Source: Nymphaea colorata
Taxonomy: Eukaryota > Streptophyta > Magnoliopsida > Nymphaeales > Nymphaeaceae
Reading direction: 5' to 3'
DNA: 64,000 bases
NCBI RefSeq assembly: GCF_008831285.2
Contig: NC_045145.1
Location: forward strand, 23,560,802 to 23,624,801
Part shown: positions 44,897 through 55,693 of the stretch, one piece after another
Layout: every line of letters starts with the position of its first letter
Numbering within the stretch: the first letter of the stretch is position 1
Notes under the pieces: model-generated
Told to the model about the DNA's origin: nothing
The model's input: only the letters and a program-made list of their open reading frames with translations
The model's database searches: none
Position numbers and translations under genes: made by a program

Positions 44897-45964
44897 ATGT
44901 ATTGAGGAGAAGAAAACAAGTTCTGTCAGAAATTAGTGGGTAAATGCTGAAATTGTGCCAGCTGTAGAGTCCCATATAGACGGGTATTATCATAAACCCA
45001 TACCAGCGTCCTCACAAAAAGTTTTTATTTGATATTAGTATTCTAAAAAACTGCTCATTTATATATAATGATGCCCCTTAAGATCCGATGTTTTTTAATT
45101 AGTTTCACAAGCGGAGCCAGTGTATATTGTGACTGTTCTTATCACTGAAGTTGGTAGAAGAATGAAACGCAAAAGTCAGAAACAGAGAAAATGTAAACCC
45201 TTTTGAGGATTTTCAATTGAACTTATGGGGTTTTGACAAAAAATCCTGAAAAAATTGTTGAGAAAATAGGGAACCTCAAGAAAGTTCCAGACCAGGCATC
45301 AAATACTTAGTTGGGTCAGGCTGGAAGTAATTGACCCATCTTCAACTAACCCATCTTCTAGAACCTCGGAATTTATTTAATGTTGAAAGGAATGTGTATG
45401 TTTTTGGAAGTTATATAATCAGTTGAATCAACTTATTCATCTATGGCCACAAAGTTCATATTGATGCCGTTGAAATAATAATAAAAATAATATTTTACGA
45501 GATTGTGCTTGATTTTTCCAGGGACACAACCAAGCGAAAAAATTCGGTCTTGTTTGACTTGATAATAAGTCCAATGAATTTTGTCCCCCAAAACTTAGGT
45601 GCAAGTTACGCATCTTTTCTGAATTTTTAAAAGAAAAAAGAAAAGAAAGTGTAATTGAATTGGATCTGTCCTGGTTATTTGGGTGGTCTGGACCTGGATT
45701 TGTGTTTTCTTGAAGCATTGCACAGGGTTCGGGTCCGAAACTACTAAACTAGGAAGTATTACATAATTTGGCATAATTAATGTGAAATTAAAACCAAATT
45801 TCTGTTTTTTGTTTACCTTGAAAATTCGGTGGTCTAGTTAATTACAATTTGAGTTTAGAATGACTGTGTTGGGTAATTTTTTCTTGTTGCTTTAAGTTTG
45901 TGGTCTCTGCTGGCCTTCTCCTCCGCTCCCTGGCGGATGAATCGGACCATTTGCTGGATCTGCT
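44666..45964. other. Anonymous sequence with a (TA)n(TG)n microsatellite
   Basis: The microsatellite is at 44,848-44,897. A minus frame at 45,437-45,718 is not recognised. No transposon ends recognised. Confidence 0.45.
44848..44897. repeat. (TA)n(TG)n microsatellite
   Basis: TA run changing to TG run. It makes the isoleucine/tyrosine and cysteine/valine tract of an overlapping frame that is not a gene. Confidence 0.95.
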
Positions 45965-46414
45965 TTGAGACATCTGTGTCATTCATCTTCACCTGTTGAT
46001 GAAATCAACGTTCACGATGGCTTCAGATCAGGATTTCCTTCTCCTTCCGCCCAGAAGCGAGAGGGAGACAGGGCAAGAGAGAGATATAAAGAAAGCGTGT
46101 ATACTGCCGCCGGATTTATAGCCCGTCGTTCATGTACCGGTGTTCCTTTTACATGTCTCTCTACTTTAGCCACCCGAAGAGAACCCGAACAAATTTTTTC
46201 AAATTGCAATTTTGCCACTGAAAGTGAAAGTCCTCATCGGAGAAGACGGGTTCACGTGAAAACATCGGTTCTTCTTATAGCACGTGTCCATCATCGTGAA
46301 AACTTGCGGTGGAAATTTTTGTCGGATATTTACAGCGAAGCCACCTTAGGTGTGTTGGGTAAGTCTGTTCCAAATCTTGAACAAATTTCATTGTTTCTCC
46401 TTTTGTGTCTTTAA
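45965..46414 (+). CDS. Unrecognised open reading frame of 149 codons, doubtful
   Basis: Starts MRHLCHSSSPVDEINVHD and ends LEQISLFLLLCL, rich in arginine and serine, with no domain, signal peptide or coiled coil that I can name. Local sequence is less AT-rich than its surroundings and lies outside the repeats mapped here, so it could be a 5' exon of a host gene. No splice partner or promoter was identified, and a chance frame is equally possible. Confidence 0.15.
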   Translation: MRHLCHSSSPVDEINVHDGFRSGFPSPSAQKREGDRARERYKESVYTAAGFIARRSCTGVPFTCLSTLATRREPEQIFSNCNFATESESPHRRRRVHVKTSVLLIARVHHRENLRWKFLSDIYSEATLGVLGKSVPNLEQISLFLLLCL

Positions 46415-47692
46415 CATTGAAAAAGAAAAAAAGGATTGACAAAGCTCGGTTATAGAAACCACAGACTTATAATAGATTGCATATGAAGTTGTAAGTTGCA
46501 AGATTATTAGAGGCTGGTTGGCTTAGGGTTTGGAGAAGGGAGTGAATGGGAGTGGGTATGTGACAGCTACGTATGAATGAGGCTGGTTTCAAAGCTTTTC
46601 ACCACTCGCCAATTAAAGAAGGGTTCGGTGAGTGGAAGCCACCCGAAGTCTTCTAGTCTGCTTGGTATAGAACTGCTTCGCCTACCAAGAACTGCTTTGG
46701 GAACCATATGTCTGTTAATTGGAACGTTACATTATCACATTTTGCATGTTACATCATTCAACTAAGTATTAGCCTGTTTCTATTCATTGTTTGCATGTTG
46801 CATGATTAACTATAGAAATTGTTTAGATGAATCCTACATTACTAGTTCTGTGACTTATTATGACAGAGGAAATGCAGCATGCTTAGTGGATTCGATAAAA
46901 GACTATATATATGAAAAAAGGGGGATGCAAGATCACCAAATAAACTATGGAATAACAATGAGATCGAAACATATATATGCGCTTCCAAGAACCTCCAGGA
47001 AAAATCTCTGCACTGTTTGGACATTGGAACATATTCCCATCTGATGGTGGGAAGAAATAAAAGGAGGATTAAAAAAAAAAAACATGAAAGTCGGAATGAG
47101 TGTGTTGGACATAGCACAATGTTGAGGCAGTTACTTTGGTTATCGATGGCTGTTTGCAGAAATTAATATACTATAAAGAATTATGTGAAATGTTTGTTTT
47201 CTGTTGTGATAGTTGTTTAATCTCCGTTTTATTCTAACCTATTTGTTGTGATATCTAATGCCATGCCGTAAGATGTTCTTCCACAAGTGTGGTGGGTTTT
47301 TTACTCTCTATTTATGGGAAAGAGCCACAAGGAAGGACAAACAGAAAAAAGAAAAACGGCGACCATCTGGACAGGCAAGAGCCCATGCTACTTTCTGTCT
47401 GGCGCCATTCTTGCCACTGCTATAGTAAAAGAGGAAGAAAGTAAATCAAAGGGGATAGGGAGTAGTAAGGATCTTCTGGCGATAGATACCAGAGCATACT
47501 CTGTTTGACAACAAAAAAAAAAACAGAACAAAAAAAAAAGAAGGAAAGAGTGTAAAGGAGTTTACTCGACGGCTTGGAAAACCACCGCTGCCAATTTTTC
47601 CTGTCTTGACCAGAGAGCTCTTTTTATGTTGTCTGCTGCTTGAGCGACTGAACACCATGGCTGTTTGTTCTACCGGGTGTGGCTGGAGAAAG
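46415..47692. other. Anonymous sequence left of the copia element
   Basis: Frames at 46,577-46,765, 46,787-47,044 and 47,287-47,508 (plus) and 46,842-47,117 (minus) are short and unrecognised. A-rich runs at 47,509-47,540. Confidence 0.4.
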
Positions 47693-48060
47693 TGTTAAAA
47701 AATACACCAAGAAGGCTCTGAATATGAATTACTTGGGAGATGAAAAGTCATATCTCTTGAGAGATGAAAAGTCATGTATGTTGGAAGATGAAAAGTCATG
47801 TCTCCTAAGAGATGAAAAGACATGTCTCTTGAGGGATGAAAAGTCATCTCTCTTGAGGGATGAAAAGTCATGTATGTTGAAAGATGAAAAGTCATGTCTC
47901 TTGGGAATTAGAGACCCATTATGTAACTCCTCTATATAATTGAGTCTCTCCATCAAAGGAAGACAAACAAGAAATGATAGAGCAGTGGACGTAGGCCCAT
48001 TGGCTGAAACACTTTAAAAATTCATGTCCCTTTAATTATTTCTTCATTTGATTTTTAACA
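47693..48060 (+). repeat. 5' LTR of the copia element
   Basis: Runs from TGTTAAAAAATACACC to TTTTTAACA, 368 bp. It holds seven tandem 24-bp units GATGAAAAGTCATGTCTCTTGAG at 47,739-47,905, and a TATA box (CTATATAAT) near 47,932 followed about 30 bp on by the likely start of transcription. It aligns with the 3' LTR through its whole length with roughly one difference in ten to twelve bases by eye, so the insertion is old. The open frame across the 24-bp array (RDEKSCLL repeated) is an artefact of a period divisible by three. Confidence 0.93.
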
Positions 48061-48075
48061 TGATATCAGAGCCAC
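48061..48075 (+). other. Primer-binding site for initiator methionine tRNA
   Basis: TGATATCAGAGCCAC begins directly after the LTR. The usual plant copia site is TGGTATCAGAGC, complementary to the 3' end of initiator tRNA-Met. The third base is A here instead of G, the same G-to-A change seen at several tryptophan codons of the element. Confidence 0.85.
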
Positions 48076-48171
48076 TGGTCCTTGTTAGTGTTGCTGCTAG
48101 ATCCTAAGGATTACATCTTGTGTTGCCACTTTTCATTCTCATCAAATACGGGAGTCAACTCTGATACGAGT

Positions 48172-48990
48172 ATGAATTTTTTTGCTTCACATCTTCAGTA
48201 CCCAAGCAGTTTACAACATTTCCTCACCACAAAGTTAAATGTTGAAAATTATCTTATTTGAGAATCTCAATTCACTTCAATTTTGATGTCATTTGATCTT
48301 ATGGGATATATGGATGGAAGCAAACCTGCTTCATCAATGTTTAGATGTGAAACAACTGAAATTAGTTCAGAATATATTGAATGGCTGAGAAAAGATCAGT
48401 TACTTTTGAGTTGGATTAAGTCCTCTCTATCTGAAGCAATACAATCCCAAATTATTGGTTTAAAAACCTCTCTAGAGGTTTGGAGTTCTCTTAGGCAGTC
48501 ATATGCTGCTCAATCCAGGGCTCGAATAATGCAGTTAAAATCACAGTTCAAAGATTTGAAAAAAGGGTCTAGTTCTATGGATGTTTATATAAACAAAGCA
48601 AAAGCTATTGCTCATCAATTAGCCATTACATCCAAACCCGTGGATGAAGATGATCTTGTTCTTCAAATTCTTAGAGGATTGCCAAGTGAATATCTTGCTT
48701 TTAAAGTTAATATGGAAACTCGAAAGGACCCTGTCTCTTTGAATGAACTTCATGGGCTTCTTCTCATACAAGAAGCCAACTTAAAAGAAAATGATTCTCA
48801 AACTTTTGAATCTATTATGCCGGCTGCGAATATTGCCTCAAAACAAGTTTACAATAAGCAAATCAACTAAAGAGGTCATGGTCAAAACAACTACCAATCT
48901 AGAGGAGTCTGAAAAAGTGAGCAATACAAAGGTGATCGTCTTGTCTGCCAAATATGTGGAAAAGTTGGTCATATTGCAAAGTTTTGTTGG
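48172..48990 (+). pseudogene. gag: gag of the Ale-like copia element
   Basis: The capsid/nucleocapsid gene. The likely start is ATG 48,172 (MNFFASHLQYPSSLQHF); the next landmark is LNVENYLI*ESQ, where a TGA at 48,259-48,261 replaces the conserved tryptophan. The body (48,283-48,870) has EYIEWLRKDQLLLSWIKSSL, SRARIMQLKSQFKDLKKGSS and DEDDLVLQILRGLPSEY, typical of the UBN2/retrotran_gag domain. After stops at 48,868 and 48,910 the same frame gives the zinc knuckle CQICGKVGHIAKFC (48,946-48,987). Three in-frame stops make it non-functional. Confidence 0.92.
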
Positions 48991-49079
48991 TCATATACTA
49001 ACTTGCTTAAAGGAAAAAAGACAACGTCTCCTCAAGCATATATCATGCAGTTTCTTCTATCACTCTGAATCAAGACATT

Positions 49080-51989
49080 GGAAATGACAATTGGCATCCT
49101 GACTCCGGTGCGACTCATCACATCACCAATGATATCAATAACTTGTCCATTCATGACAAATACAAAGGTGGAGATGCAGTAAAAATCAGAGATGAATCAG
49201 GTATGAGAATTTTTCATATTGGTTCTTCAAAGACATCTCAAAATTTAGTTTTAAATGATCTCCTTCATGTGCCCAAAATAACAAAAAACTTGTTATCTGT
49301 ACAACATTTTGCTAAGGATAACAAAGTCTATTTTTAGTTTCATCCTAATATGTGCTATGTTAAGCAGCAGGGAACGAGAAAAATTCTTCATCAAGGAACG
49401 AGCAGTGATGGGCTGTATAAGATAGACCTTAGTAGCAGAAAAAAGGAAGCACAACTTGGAGAAAAACGTACTATTGGACAGTGGCACAAAAGACTTGGTC
49501 ACCCTTCATTTTCCATTGTTAAAAAGGTTTTGAACAAGTGTGATTTGTCTTATTATGATGATTGTTTGAATTATTTGTGTGAAGCTTGTCAGAAAACTAA
49601 GAGTCATAAACTTTCATTTAATGCTATTTCAAATAAGGTGAAACGCCCGCTTGAACTCATTTATTCTGATGTATGAGGTCCAGCCCCAGTGGAGAGTGTA
49701 AATGGTTTTAAGTACTATGTGATTTTTATGGATGCCTTTTCAATATATACTTGGATTTATTTGATGAAATAAAAATCAGACGTCAGTCATGTTTTCAAAA
49801 CTTTCAAGGCACTTTCTGAAAATCTCACCGGGCATAAGATAAAATATTTTCACTCAGATTGGGGAGGAGAATTTCAAGGGCTTCAAACATATCTTGTCGA
49901 TAATGGGATTGATCATAGAATATCATGTCCTCATACCCCTGAACAAAATAGAGCAGCTGAAAGGAGACATAAACATATTGTTGAAACAGATTTTTCTCTA
50001 ATGGCAGAACGTAATATTACCAAGAACTTTTGGTCCTATGCTTTTTGTACTGTTGTATTTTTTATTAACCGAATGCCAACCAAGATTCTTGATTTTGCTT
50101 CTCCTTTGAAAAAATTGTTCAAAGAGAAACCTGATTATGGCTTCCTCAAAATCTTTGGATGTGAATGCTTTCCTTGTCTAAGAGCTTATAAGAAAAATAA
50201 ATTAGATGACCGTTCTGAAAGATGTGTTTTCTTGGGTTATGCTCCTCAACAAAAAGGATATTATTGTTTGGGTGTACGAACCGGTAAAATCTATATTTCA
50301 ACACATGTCCAATTTAATGAGAAAATTTGTTCTTTTATTGATACTCAAGAAACTAGAACTCAAGATCTAGAAACTCAAAACCAAGCTATTATTTTAACCT
50401 CCCCTCATGAATATCAGTTCTCAAACCCTACAATACCATCATCTAGTACCTCTACAATATCAGATGAACCCTTACTTCAGTCTGAAACAAATAGTGAATC
50501 TCAACCAGAAACTCTTGGAAATGAGGAGCCAACCCAATCCAATGAAAATGAACCAAATTAAGAACGAGTCTCTCTTATGACTACTAGATCTCAAGTGAGA
50601 ATATTTAAACCTAATTCTAAATATAATGAGTTCCATACATATTTTTCTAACGATCACTCTCTTCCAAGAGCTCTTGTCTCCACTATTCTTGAAGACAAAG
50701 AACCCTCAAGTTTCAAGGAATCATGTGAAGATGAAAATTGGAGGAAGGCCATGCAAGAAGAATATGATGCTCTTATTCGGAACAGTACTCGGAAACTTGT
50801 TCCAAAGAATGAAGCCAAACATATTGTAGGATGTAAATGAGTGTTCAAAATCAAGCGAAAGACAGATGGATCATTGGAAAGATACAAGGCTAGACTCGTC
50901 ACCAAGGGGTATAGTCAAAAAGAAGGAATTGACTATACTGAAACCTTCATCCTTGTGGTGAAACCTACTACAATTCAGACAGTATTGATTATTTCTATTA
51001 GTCACAAATGGAAAATACATCAGCTGGATATTCAAAATGCATTCATATATGGATCTATTTCAGAAGAAGTTTATATGGTTCAACCACATGGATTTCAAAA
51101 TGATTGTTTCCCAAATCATGTATGCAAGCTTGAACGTGCTTTATATGGTTTAAAACAGGCTCCTAGGGCACGGTTTGCCCGTCTTAGTCTATTCCTCCAA
51201 AATCTTGGTTTAAAAGGCGCTCAAACAGATTCATCTCTTTTTATTTTGGGAAAAAGAGAAATACTTCTATATGTTTTGGTATACGTGGATGACCTGATCA
51301 TAACAGGAAGCTCACCTGAATATATTCATAAAATTATTTGTCAATTCAAAAGTGAGTTTGTCATTAAAGATCTGGATGAGCTTCATTTCTTTTTGGACAT
51401 AAAAGCAAAAAGAATTGACAATAAGCTAATATTGTCTCAAAAGAAGTACATATTCAAGCTTCTCAAAAGAACAAATATGCTTGGAGCTAAGGGAGTTTCA
51501 ACTCCCATGGCATGCTCCCCTAATTTATCTGCTCTAACTAGATCAACTTTTTATGATCCAACTCTTTATCGCAACATTGTTGGTGCTCTTCAATACTCTA
51601 CTATGACTCGTCCAGACATCTCTTATATTATCAACAAGGTTTGTCAATACATACATCATCCTACTGATGCCCATTGGGATGCCATAAAGAGAATCCTAAG
51701 ATATTTGAAACACAATATTGATTATGGTCTTGTTATTAGACCTAGCTCAGTTTTAAATATTAATGCTTACAGTGATGCAGATTGGGCAGGATGTCTTGAT
51801 GATAGACGGTCTACAGGTGGATATGCAGTGTTTATTGGATCCAATCTAGTTTCATGGAGTGCTAAAAAGCAGTCAGTTGTCCGTTCTAGTATTGAGGCAG
51901 AGTATCGATCTATTGCCAATACTACTGCTAAAATCATGTGGTTACAATTTTTATTAAAAGAACTTTGTGTTGATCAATCACAACCTCCC
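49080..51989 (+). pseudogene. pol: pol of the Ale-like copia element: protease, integrase, reverse transcriptase, RNase H (5' part)
   Basis: One frame, shifted by one relative to gag. Protease motif DSGATHHIT at about 49,101; pre-integrase zinc site (WHKRLGHPS, then LCEACQKTKSH) at 49,480-49,600; integrase core with HSDWGGEF near 49,850 and PHTPEQNRAAERRH near 49,930; GKIYIST linker; reverse transcriptase from VFKIKRKTDGS (50,841) through FIYGSISEEVYM, LYGLKQAPR and the active site YVDD (51,282-51,293); RNase H with SDADWAGC, TGGYAVFIG and EAEYRS. Stops at 49,335, 49,674, 49,770, 50,559 and 50,838. The RNase H stops being readable at 51,989, where another element has entered. Confidence 0.94.
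51985..51989. other. Left target-site duplication CTCCC of the inserted solo LTR
   Basis: CTCCC here and at 55,059-55,063. Joining the two flanks at this 5-mer restores the RNase H reading QPPILWCDN exactly. Confidence 0.92.
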
Positions 51990-52577
51990 TATTTGCATCC
52001 CAAAATTTTTATTGGTTTTGGAGTGCTTCAGAAAAATGAGGTTTTATTTTGAAATAAGGAAGAAAGGGACTCGCCCGTCCATACGAGGATCGACCGTTCT
52101 CGGTGCTTTTACCGGGGGTAATCAACCCAAGGGCTATGTTTGTCGTTGATGCATTTCGTTTTGACTTAAACATCTTTTTGATTCTATATGTGGTGTTGAA
52201 AAATATTGAAAGTTTAATGTTTCATACTTTTGAAAAGATTTTTGAAGAGTTGCTTGAGAATGTAAATATTTTAGGGATAACTAGAATCGAAAAATCCTTA
52301 TGAATATCACTTGAAAAATCATTTTCAAATTACTTTAGTGTTCTCTTAAGACATTAAGTAAGTTTGAGATTTTGCTCTAATTTGGTTACCACCTAGTTAG
52401 AGCTCCATCTCATCTTGCTTAAGTTCTTTTGGAGATGTGATTGTGCTCATTTGTGATATTAAGTGAATGTGAATGCATGAATGCATTGATCCTATATGAT
52501 TAAAAGAGAATGAAGCATTCCTACCACAACATTCATCTAATGACATTCCTACCATCACATACATCTAAGATTTTTGT

Positions 52578-52582
<5 letters not shown>

Positions 52583-52625
<43 letters not shown>
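52583..52625. repeat. (AT)n microsatellite
   Basis: About 21 TA units inside the solo LTR. Confidence 0.97.
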
Positions 52626-52628
<3 letters not shown>

Positions 52629-54329
52629 AAATTTTTGAAAATGGATTGAGATTGTAGACCATCAAATATGATTCAAATATTGGGTCATTACTTGGTTTGT
52701 GGTTTTGATGAAGTTGGCAAATGAAAAATTAAAATCTTAAATGGTAAGATATTGAAAGAACGAAAAAGATGAAAGACTACATCCCAAGAGAGATATAGAG
52801 AAAGAAAGAGACAAAGAGATCTTGAAAATCATAAAATCACATGTTTTGAAAGAGAAAGGTATGCATTTGTAAACATTTATGAAAGCTTATGAAAATGATG
52901 TTTATATCAAGTAGAGAAGAAAAGATCAATTTGGAAAGAGAAATGAAGACTTTAAAATGGAATACATGTTTATATATATATTTAAATATATGTATATGAG
53001 AGTTTATAAAAGTATGTTAAATCATAGAGAGAGAAACACCAAAGAAAGATATTCATGTGCACAGATACATCTTCATGAATATGAAAATCAATGAATAATT
53101 TAAAAATAGCCAACTTCAAATTTTGATATAGGCCGAAAGGGAACTTGGGCTCATGCAAGAACCTAAGTTAAGTCTCGAAGGCCGTATTAGAGGGGTTTCT
53201 TTTGAAAATGTTTTAGAAAATAGAATGTTATGATTTTGGTTATAAGGGAATATGTTTCTTCCACCGTTGGGTATGGAAGAAAATCAAGCAATATAACGAG
53301 GCACTCGTTTGGGTTCCTAATTAGATGATCGAGAAGGAAACTACACGTAATGACATGAAGATGCATTTTTAATATGTACATATTCGTGAGAGTTTTTCCG
53401 GGTTGGACAAGCACCAACCTCAAAAATCACAAGAACAAATCCCAACCCCAAACACTCACTCTCATCTCGCATTGAGTCATATAAAAGAAAGATTAGAATA
53501 TCATGCATGAGCATCATTTCAAGCATGAATGATGAATGAAGACAATATATCAAGTATATTTTTGGAGATAAATGAAGATATGGATTTTGTTCCGTCTTGC
53601 TCATACTCCCGGTGCACTCAAGTGTAGCTCTTGATTCCGGATCATTTGAGCTACCTTGCATGGCCATGAGGATACGATAGGAGGAAAAGGAAGATATGAA
53701 AATGAAGGATTGAATGATTTAAACATGAAAATAAAAGATCATTTCATCTTCTCGTGCTCACGGTGCACTTGACCATAGCCTCTTGACCCTAAAAATAAAG
53801 ATTGAGGGCTATCTCATATTGGCGATGGGGAGAGGAAGAAGAAAGAAAAGGAGGAAATAAAAATGGAGGTTTACATACCTCGGATATGAATGATATTGAA
53901 AATGCCATGAAGAGAAGAAGAAATGAAAATAGAAATAGAGGAAGATTAAATACCTTGAATGTGATTGATATTGAAAATGATCCCTCTTTTGAATGATCTT
54001 GGACTTACCTTGAATGAAGCTCCCATGATGTTAAAGATGAAGAGAAATGGAAAGAGGAAGAGAGAGAGAGATAGAACTCAAGAGAAACCCTAAGTTTTCA
54101 TTTGAGAATATTCTATGGTTTCTCTCAATGCCACTCTTGCTCAAGAGGGGGGATATAGGGAGTATTTATAAAGGATTTTGGAGCCAAAACCCAAAATTTG
54201 ATTTTTTTTTAATTTCACTCAATTTTGAACCAAATTTTACACAATTTTGAATTTTTTTGAAAAGAAATGGTTTGAAAATGGGTATGATTAGCCATTAGGC
54301 TTATCAAAATATTTTTTTAAAATGGGTTG

Positions 54330-54870
54330 GGCTTTTGTCCAACCAAAAAGACCAAAATCGCCCTCCAAAATGAGGTTTTTTGTTAAAAGGAGGGGTGGAG
54401 GGGCAAATGAGTCTTGCCCACCAAAAAGACCAAAATCTCCTTCTAAAATGAGATTTTTTTGTCAAAATGAGGGGTAAATGATTCCTGCCCACCAAAAAGA
54501 CCAAAATCGCCCTCTAAAAGGATATTTTTTTGTCAAAAGGAGGGGCAAATGGGTCTTACCCAACAAAAAGATCAAAATGGCACTCTAAAATGAGGTTCTT
54601 TTGTGAAAAGGAGAGACAAATGGGTCTTGCCCACGAAAAATACCAAAATCACACTCTAAAAGAAGTTTTTTCTCAAAAGGAGGGGCAAATGGGTCTTGCC
54701 CACAAAAAAGACCAAAATTGCCCTCTAAAAAGAGGTTCTTTTGTCAAAAGAATGGACAAATGAGTCTTGCCCACCAAAAGACCAAAATCGTCCTCTAAAA
54801 TCAAAAAGACCAAAATTGCCCTTTAAAAGGAGGTATTTTTGTCAAAAGGAGAGGCAATTGGGTCTTGCTC
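54330..54870. repeat. Minisatellite of about 70 bp, roughly eight units
   Basis: Successive units share CACCAAAAAGACCAAAAT, CGCCCTCTAAAA, GAGGTTTTTTTGTCAAAAGG and AGGGGCAAATGGGTCTTG. Unit length varies between about 66 and 79 bp, and the last unit is shortened. It produces lysine- and glycine-rich frames on both strands (54,304-54,504; 54,530-54,763) that are not genes. Confidence 0.9.
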
Positions 54871-55063
54871 TAATTTGGATATGAAAGTCGGATTTTGGAT
54901 CTAATTTGAATTTGATAATTGGATTTTGAGTTTGAAATGCTAGATTTGGATCTAAACTTGGATTTTGGATCTAAACTTGGATTTTAAATTCATTTTTAAA
55001 AATAATAGACCCAAAATTTTAATAGCCCCGTTTTTTTAAAAAATTTGGGGTGATAACACTCCC

Positions 55064-55302
55064 ATATTATGGTGCGACAACATCGACGCAGCCTGTCTTG
55101 CAGCTCATCCTGTGTATCATAGCCGCAACAAACACATAGAGATTGACCTTCATTTTGTTCGAGAAAAATTGGCTAAAGGAGATTTGAAAATTCAGTACAT
55201 TTCTTCCAAATATCAAGTTGCCGGTATCTTAACTAAGCCACTTAGTAAGCAGCACCATTATCAAATAATTAACAAACTCAATCTCATTGTTGGAGCATTG
55301 AG
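55064..55302 (+). pseudogene. pol: 3' remainder of the copia RNase H
   Basis: Continues the interrupted domain: ILWCDNIDAACLAAHPVYHS, then RNKHIEIDLHFVREKLAKGD, QYISSKYQVAGILTKPLS. These are the last conserved RNase H motifs of copia elements (WCDN..A..L..NP..H.RTKHIEID). The reading runs on into the 3' LTR without a stop before GDVN. Confidence 0.93.
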
Positions 55303-55314
55303 CTTGCGGGGGGA
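55303..55314 (+). other. Polypurine tract of the copia element
   Basis: CTTGCGGGGGGA stands directly before the 3' LTR start TGTTAACAG. It would prime plus-strand DNA synthesis. Confidence 0.85.
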
Positions 55315-55693
55315 TGTTAACAGAAACACCAAGAAGGCTCTCAATGTGAATTACTTGAGAAATGAAAAGTCATATCTCTTAAGAGATGAAAAGTCATGTC
55401 TGTTGAAAAGATGAAAAGTCATGTAAAGTCATGTTTCCTATGAGATGAAAAGACATGTCTTTTGAGAGATGAAAAGCCAAGTGTCTTGAGGGATGAAAAG
55501 TTATGTATGTTGAAAGATGAAAAGTCATGTCTTTTAGGAACTAAAGACCCCTTATGTAACTCCTCTATATAAATGAGCCTCTCCACCAAAGGGAGGCAAG
55601 CAAAAAATGATAAAGCAGTGGACGTAGGCCCATTGGCTGAACCACTTTATAATTGATGTCCCTTTAATTATTTCTTCATTTTGATTTTTAATA
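55315..55693 (+). repeat. 3' LTR of the copia element
   Basis: TGTTAACAGAAACACC to GATTTTTAATA, 379 bp. It has the same seven-unit 24-bp array (55,360-55,538; one unit lengthened by an internal repeat of GTCATGTAAA) and the TATA box TATATAAA at 55,566. The terminal CA is ATA here. The equal unit number in both LTRs shows the array was present when the element inserted. Confidence 0.92.

Larger units (their letters stand above)
51990..55058 (-). mobile_element. Solo LTR (3,069 bp) inserted in the copia RNase H, minus orientation
   Basis: Read on the minus strand it begins TGTTATCACCCCAAATTTTT and ends ..TTTTGGGATGCAAATA. The ends are imperfect inverted repeats over about 20 bp. A 5-bp duplication CTCCC flanks it and the host reading frame resumes exactly, so the limits are certain. 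The canonical CA end is TA here, a single C-to-T change. Minus-strand GACGGGCGAGTCCCTTTCTT near the 3' end, total length and TGTTATCACCCC start are like LTRs of large plant Ty3/gypsy elements, but with no internal coding region the class is inference. It contains an (AT)n run (52,583-52,625) and a minisatellite (54,330-54,870). Open frames inside are chance. Confidence 0.85.
47693..55693 (+). mobile_element. Ty1/copia retrotransposon, Ale/Retrofit-like, degenerate, split by a solo LTR
   Basis: The complete frame of a copia element is present: 5' LTR 47,693-48,060, primer-binding site at 48,061, gag, protease, integrase, reverse transcriptase, RNase H, polypurine tract and 3' LTR 55,315-55,693. 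Without the 3,069-bp inserted LTR and its 5-bp site duplication it is about 4.9 kb, the usual size of Ale elements. GAAAG before and GAAGG after are a near-perfect 5-bp target duplication. The gag signature (KDQLLLSWIKSSLSEAI, then SRARIMQLKSQFKDLKKGS) is that of the Ale/Retrofit lineage. At least seven stops and one frameshift show it is dead. Confidence 0.95.

Noticed and set aside
47679-47956. Repeat protein with RDEKSCLL units
   Set aside because: It is a translation of the 24-bp tandem array in the copia LTR; the period is a multiple of three, so all frames stay open. No start or coding context.
54530-54763. Lysine-rich frame MSKGGANGSYPTKRSKWHS
   Set aside because: Product of the 70-bp minisatellite inside the inserted solo LTR.
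51990-55058. Possibility that the insert in the copia RNase H is a DNA transposon because its ends are inverted repeats
   Set aside because: A 5-bp duplication, TGTTATCACCCC start, LTR-like 3' sequence and lack of a transposase fit a solo LTR better; the inverted ends are short and imperfect.
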